Position numbers and translations under genes: made by a program | Part shown: piece by piece, positions 62,865 to 64,000 of the stretch | Layout of the letters: each line of letters begins with the position of its first letter | How positions within the stretch are numbered: position 1 is the stretch's first letter | The notes under the pieces: model-generated | Database searches by the model: none | Seen by the model: the letters and a program-made list of their open reading frames with translations, nothing else | Told to the model about the DNA's origin: nothing | Assembly: GCA_947172415.1 (NCBI GenBank) | Contig: OX359200.1 | Location: forward strand, 2,482,501-2,546,500 | Length of the DNA stretch: 64,000 nt | From: Chondrosia reniformis | Lineage: Eukaryota > Porifera > Demospongiae > Chondrillida > Chondrillidae | Direction of reading: 5' to 3'

Positions 62865-64000
62865 TTACGTAAGTCTACCCTTAGGTCTTCTAGTAGTAAC
62901 ATTTCTTTGGAGGTGGGGTAACACAATATGGGGTAACACAAGACAGTCCTTAAGCATACTAGCTACTTTTTGCTTATATTTGATTCTAACTAGAGGCTGC
63001 CGGGATAGGAAGGTTTTAAAGGTTGATTTTAGCTTAAAGTATTTGTAACCCTGCTTAATAAGCCTACAGCATAACTGCAAACTTTTAGTCTGAAAACTGG
63101 AGAAGTCACTACATATTCTAGAATACCTAATTAGTTGTGAAATAAAGACACCATAGGCTGGGGTATTAGGAATATTACTATCTAAATGGGGGAAATTTAC
63201 TATATCAAAGTTAAAGTCCTCTCGCTTATCATATACTTTAGTGATAAATTGATTGTTAGTAATGGTTATATCTAAGTCTAAAAAGGGGGATTTTTTAGGG
63301 CTGGTATTTGTCTTTTTAAGAATAAGTTCTTTGGGGTAAATATCACTAATTGACAGTTCAAAATCCTTGTTGTTAATACATAAAAGGTCATCAATATACC
63401 TATAAGTATTGGAAAATTTAATAGCTAGGGTGATGTTATCCTTAAGTAGTCCTTTCATAAACTCATACTCATAGGCAAACAGAAAAAGATTAGCAACTAC
63501 AGGGGCACAGTCAGTACCCATAGGGATACCTACACATTGCTTAAATACAGAACCGTCTACACATACATAAATGCTGTCAATAAGGTAATTAAAGAGCTCT
63601 ACTAAATGAACAGCTGTGACTGCTTTATTGGAGACATTGTTAGACCAAAAGGCTTTATCCTGACAGACTTCTATATATTGGGACTTTCTACAGGTATAGG
63701 CACTATGAATTAGGTTAGTAATCTTATCTTTTAGTAGATTATGGGGGATCGCTGTATATAATGTAGAAAAATCAAAACTAGCTAGCTGGGCTTTTCTAGT
63801 GGGTATAGACCTAAGACTATCTAAGACTTCTAGTGAGTTTTCTACTATCCAAAAGGCATTAACACCAGTATTCCTATATATACCTAGGCAGTATTCTCTA
63901 AAATGTTTGAGAATTAGTCTGAGCGCCGAATTTAGAAATCTAGAAAGGGGTTTGGTAGTACATTTGTGAGAGGCGGCTATGAATCTGTAGCTGTAAGGGT
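62865..64000 (-). CDS. PLE-6 reverse transcriptase (open to the window edge)
   Basis: The frame is open from position 64000 without a stop, so the start lies outside the window. Blocks in order: KPLSRFLNSALRLILKHFRE, AQLASFDFSTLYTAIPHNLL, a VDGSVFKQCVGIPMGTDCAP block with VVANLFLFAYEYEF, and the catalytic TYRYIDDLL. Then FLDLDITITNNQFITKVYDK follows, with the thumb. It ends at 62865. The IPMGTDCAP-type block separates this lineage from PLE-2/PLE-5 and suggests a Neptune/Nematis-like PLE (tentative). All RT catalytic residues are visible. Confidence 0.85.
   Translation of the reverse strand, partial: PYSYRFIAASHKCTTKPLSRFLNSALRLILKHFREYCLGIYRNTGVNAFWIVENSLEVLDSLRSIPTRKAQLASFDFSTLYTAIPHNLLKDKITNLIHSAYTCRKSQYIEVCQDKAFWSNNVSNKAVTAVHLVELFNYLIDSIYVCVDGSVFKQCVGIPMGTDCAPVVANLFLFAYEYEFMKGLLKDNITLAIKFSNTYRYIDDLLCINNKDFELSISDIYPKELILKKTNTSPKKSPFLDLDITITNNQFITKVYDKREDFNFDIVNFPHLDSNIPNTPAYGVFISQLIRYSRICSDFSSFQTKSLQLCCRLIKQGYKYFKLKSTFKTFLSRQPLVRIKYKQKVASMLKDCLVLPHIVLPHLQRNVTTRRPKGRLT

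Larger units (their letters stand above)
62413..64000 (-). mobile_element. PLE-6: Penelope-like element, cut by the window edge
   Basis: The minus-strand RT frame runs from the right edge to 62865, followed by a 3' region (62413-62864) homologous to that of PLE-1. No GIY-YIG domain lies between RT and 3' region here, whereas PLE-1 keeps the nuclease, so an internal deletion is likely. Its 3' end abuts the 13-bp array. Confidence 0.85.

Overview
This window is transposon-dense, low-GC eukaryotic DNA, almost certainly from an invertebrate animal. It carries Penelope-like elements (PLEs), a Ty3/gypsy element with a tRNA-Leu primer site, several restriction-like-endonuclease (RLE) LINEs, an En/Spm-like transposase relic and very large minisatellite arrays. 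The species cannot be named from sequence. Only one candidate host gene is visible: three phase-compatible exons at 164-670. Everything else is mobile or repetitive DNA.

Layout. 1-0.7 kb: possible 3' end of a host gene. 0.9-1.8 kb: En/Spm-like transposase relic. 1.97-3.6 kb: 5'-truncated PLE with a GIY-YIG domain. 4.55-6.2 kb: two arrays of a 21-bp minisatellite. 6.4-26.1 kb: a head-to-tail, all-minus-strand pile of at least six copies of one RLE LINE family (family 1), separated by (TTA)n tracts. The 3' UTR of the leftmost copy is split by a young gypsy element (6573-14059, identical 187-bp LTRs), which is itself split by a still younger palindromic PLE insertion (7833-11080). 26.3-27.4 kb: PLE fragment. 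27.4-62.4 kb: degenerate arrays of a 13-bp minisatellite (ACTAGTTGTATGT). They run on one strand up to 32.6 kb and on the other from 35.1 kb, with a PLE at the switch. These arrays hold an RLE LINE of family 2 (38.0-41.4 kb), two independent insertions of RLE LINE family 3 (45.1-49.5 and 51.1-55.4 kb), a TIR transposon (41.8-42.8 kb), a hairpin-ended element (60.0-60.4 kb) and two PLEs. 62.4-64 kb: another PLE whose reverse transcriptase stays open to the window edge.

How the parts relate. The two simple-repeat landscapes, (TTA)n and the 13-bp minisatellite, act as landing pads for different RLE LINEs. Self-cleaving RNA motifs recur. Hammerhead cores sit at PLE ends, including one with fully paired stems I and II at 10991-11034. 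A hepatitis-delta-like fold can be drawn at the exact 5' end of family 3. Several PLE copies are inverted head-to-head pairs, so hammerhead motifs lie at both outer ends. No CRISPR array, tRNA, rRNA or bacterial operon was seen.
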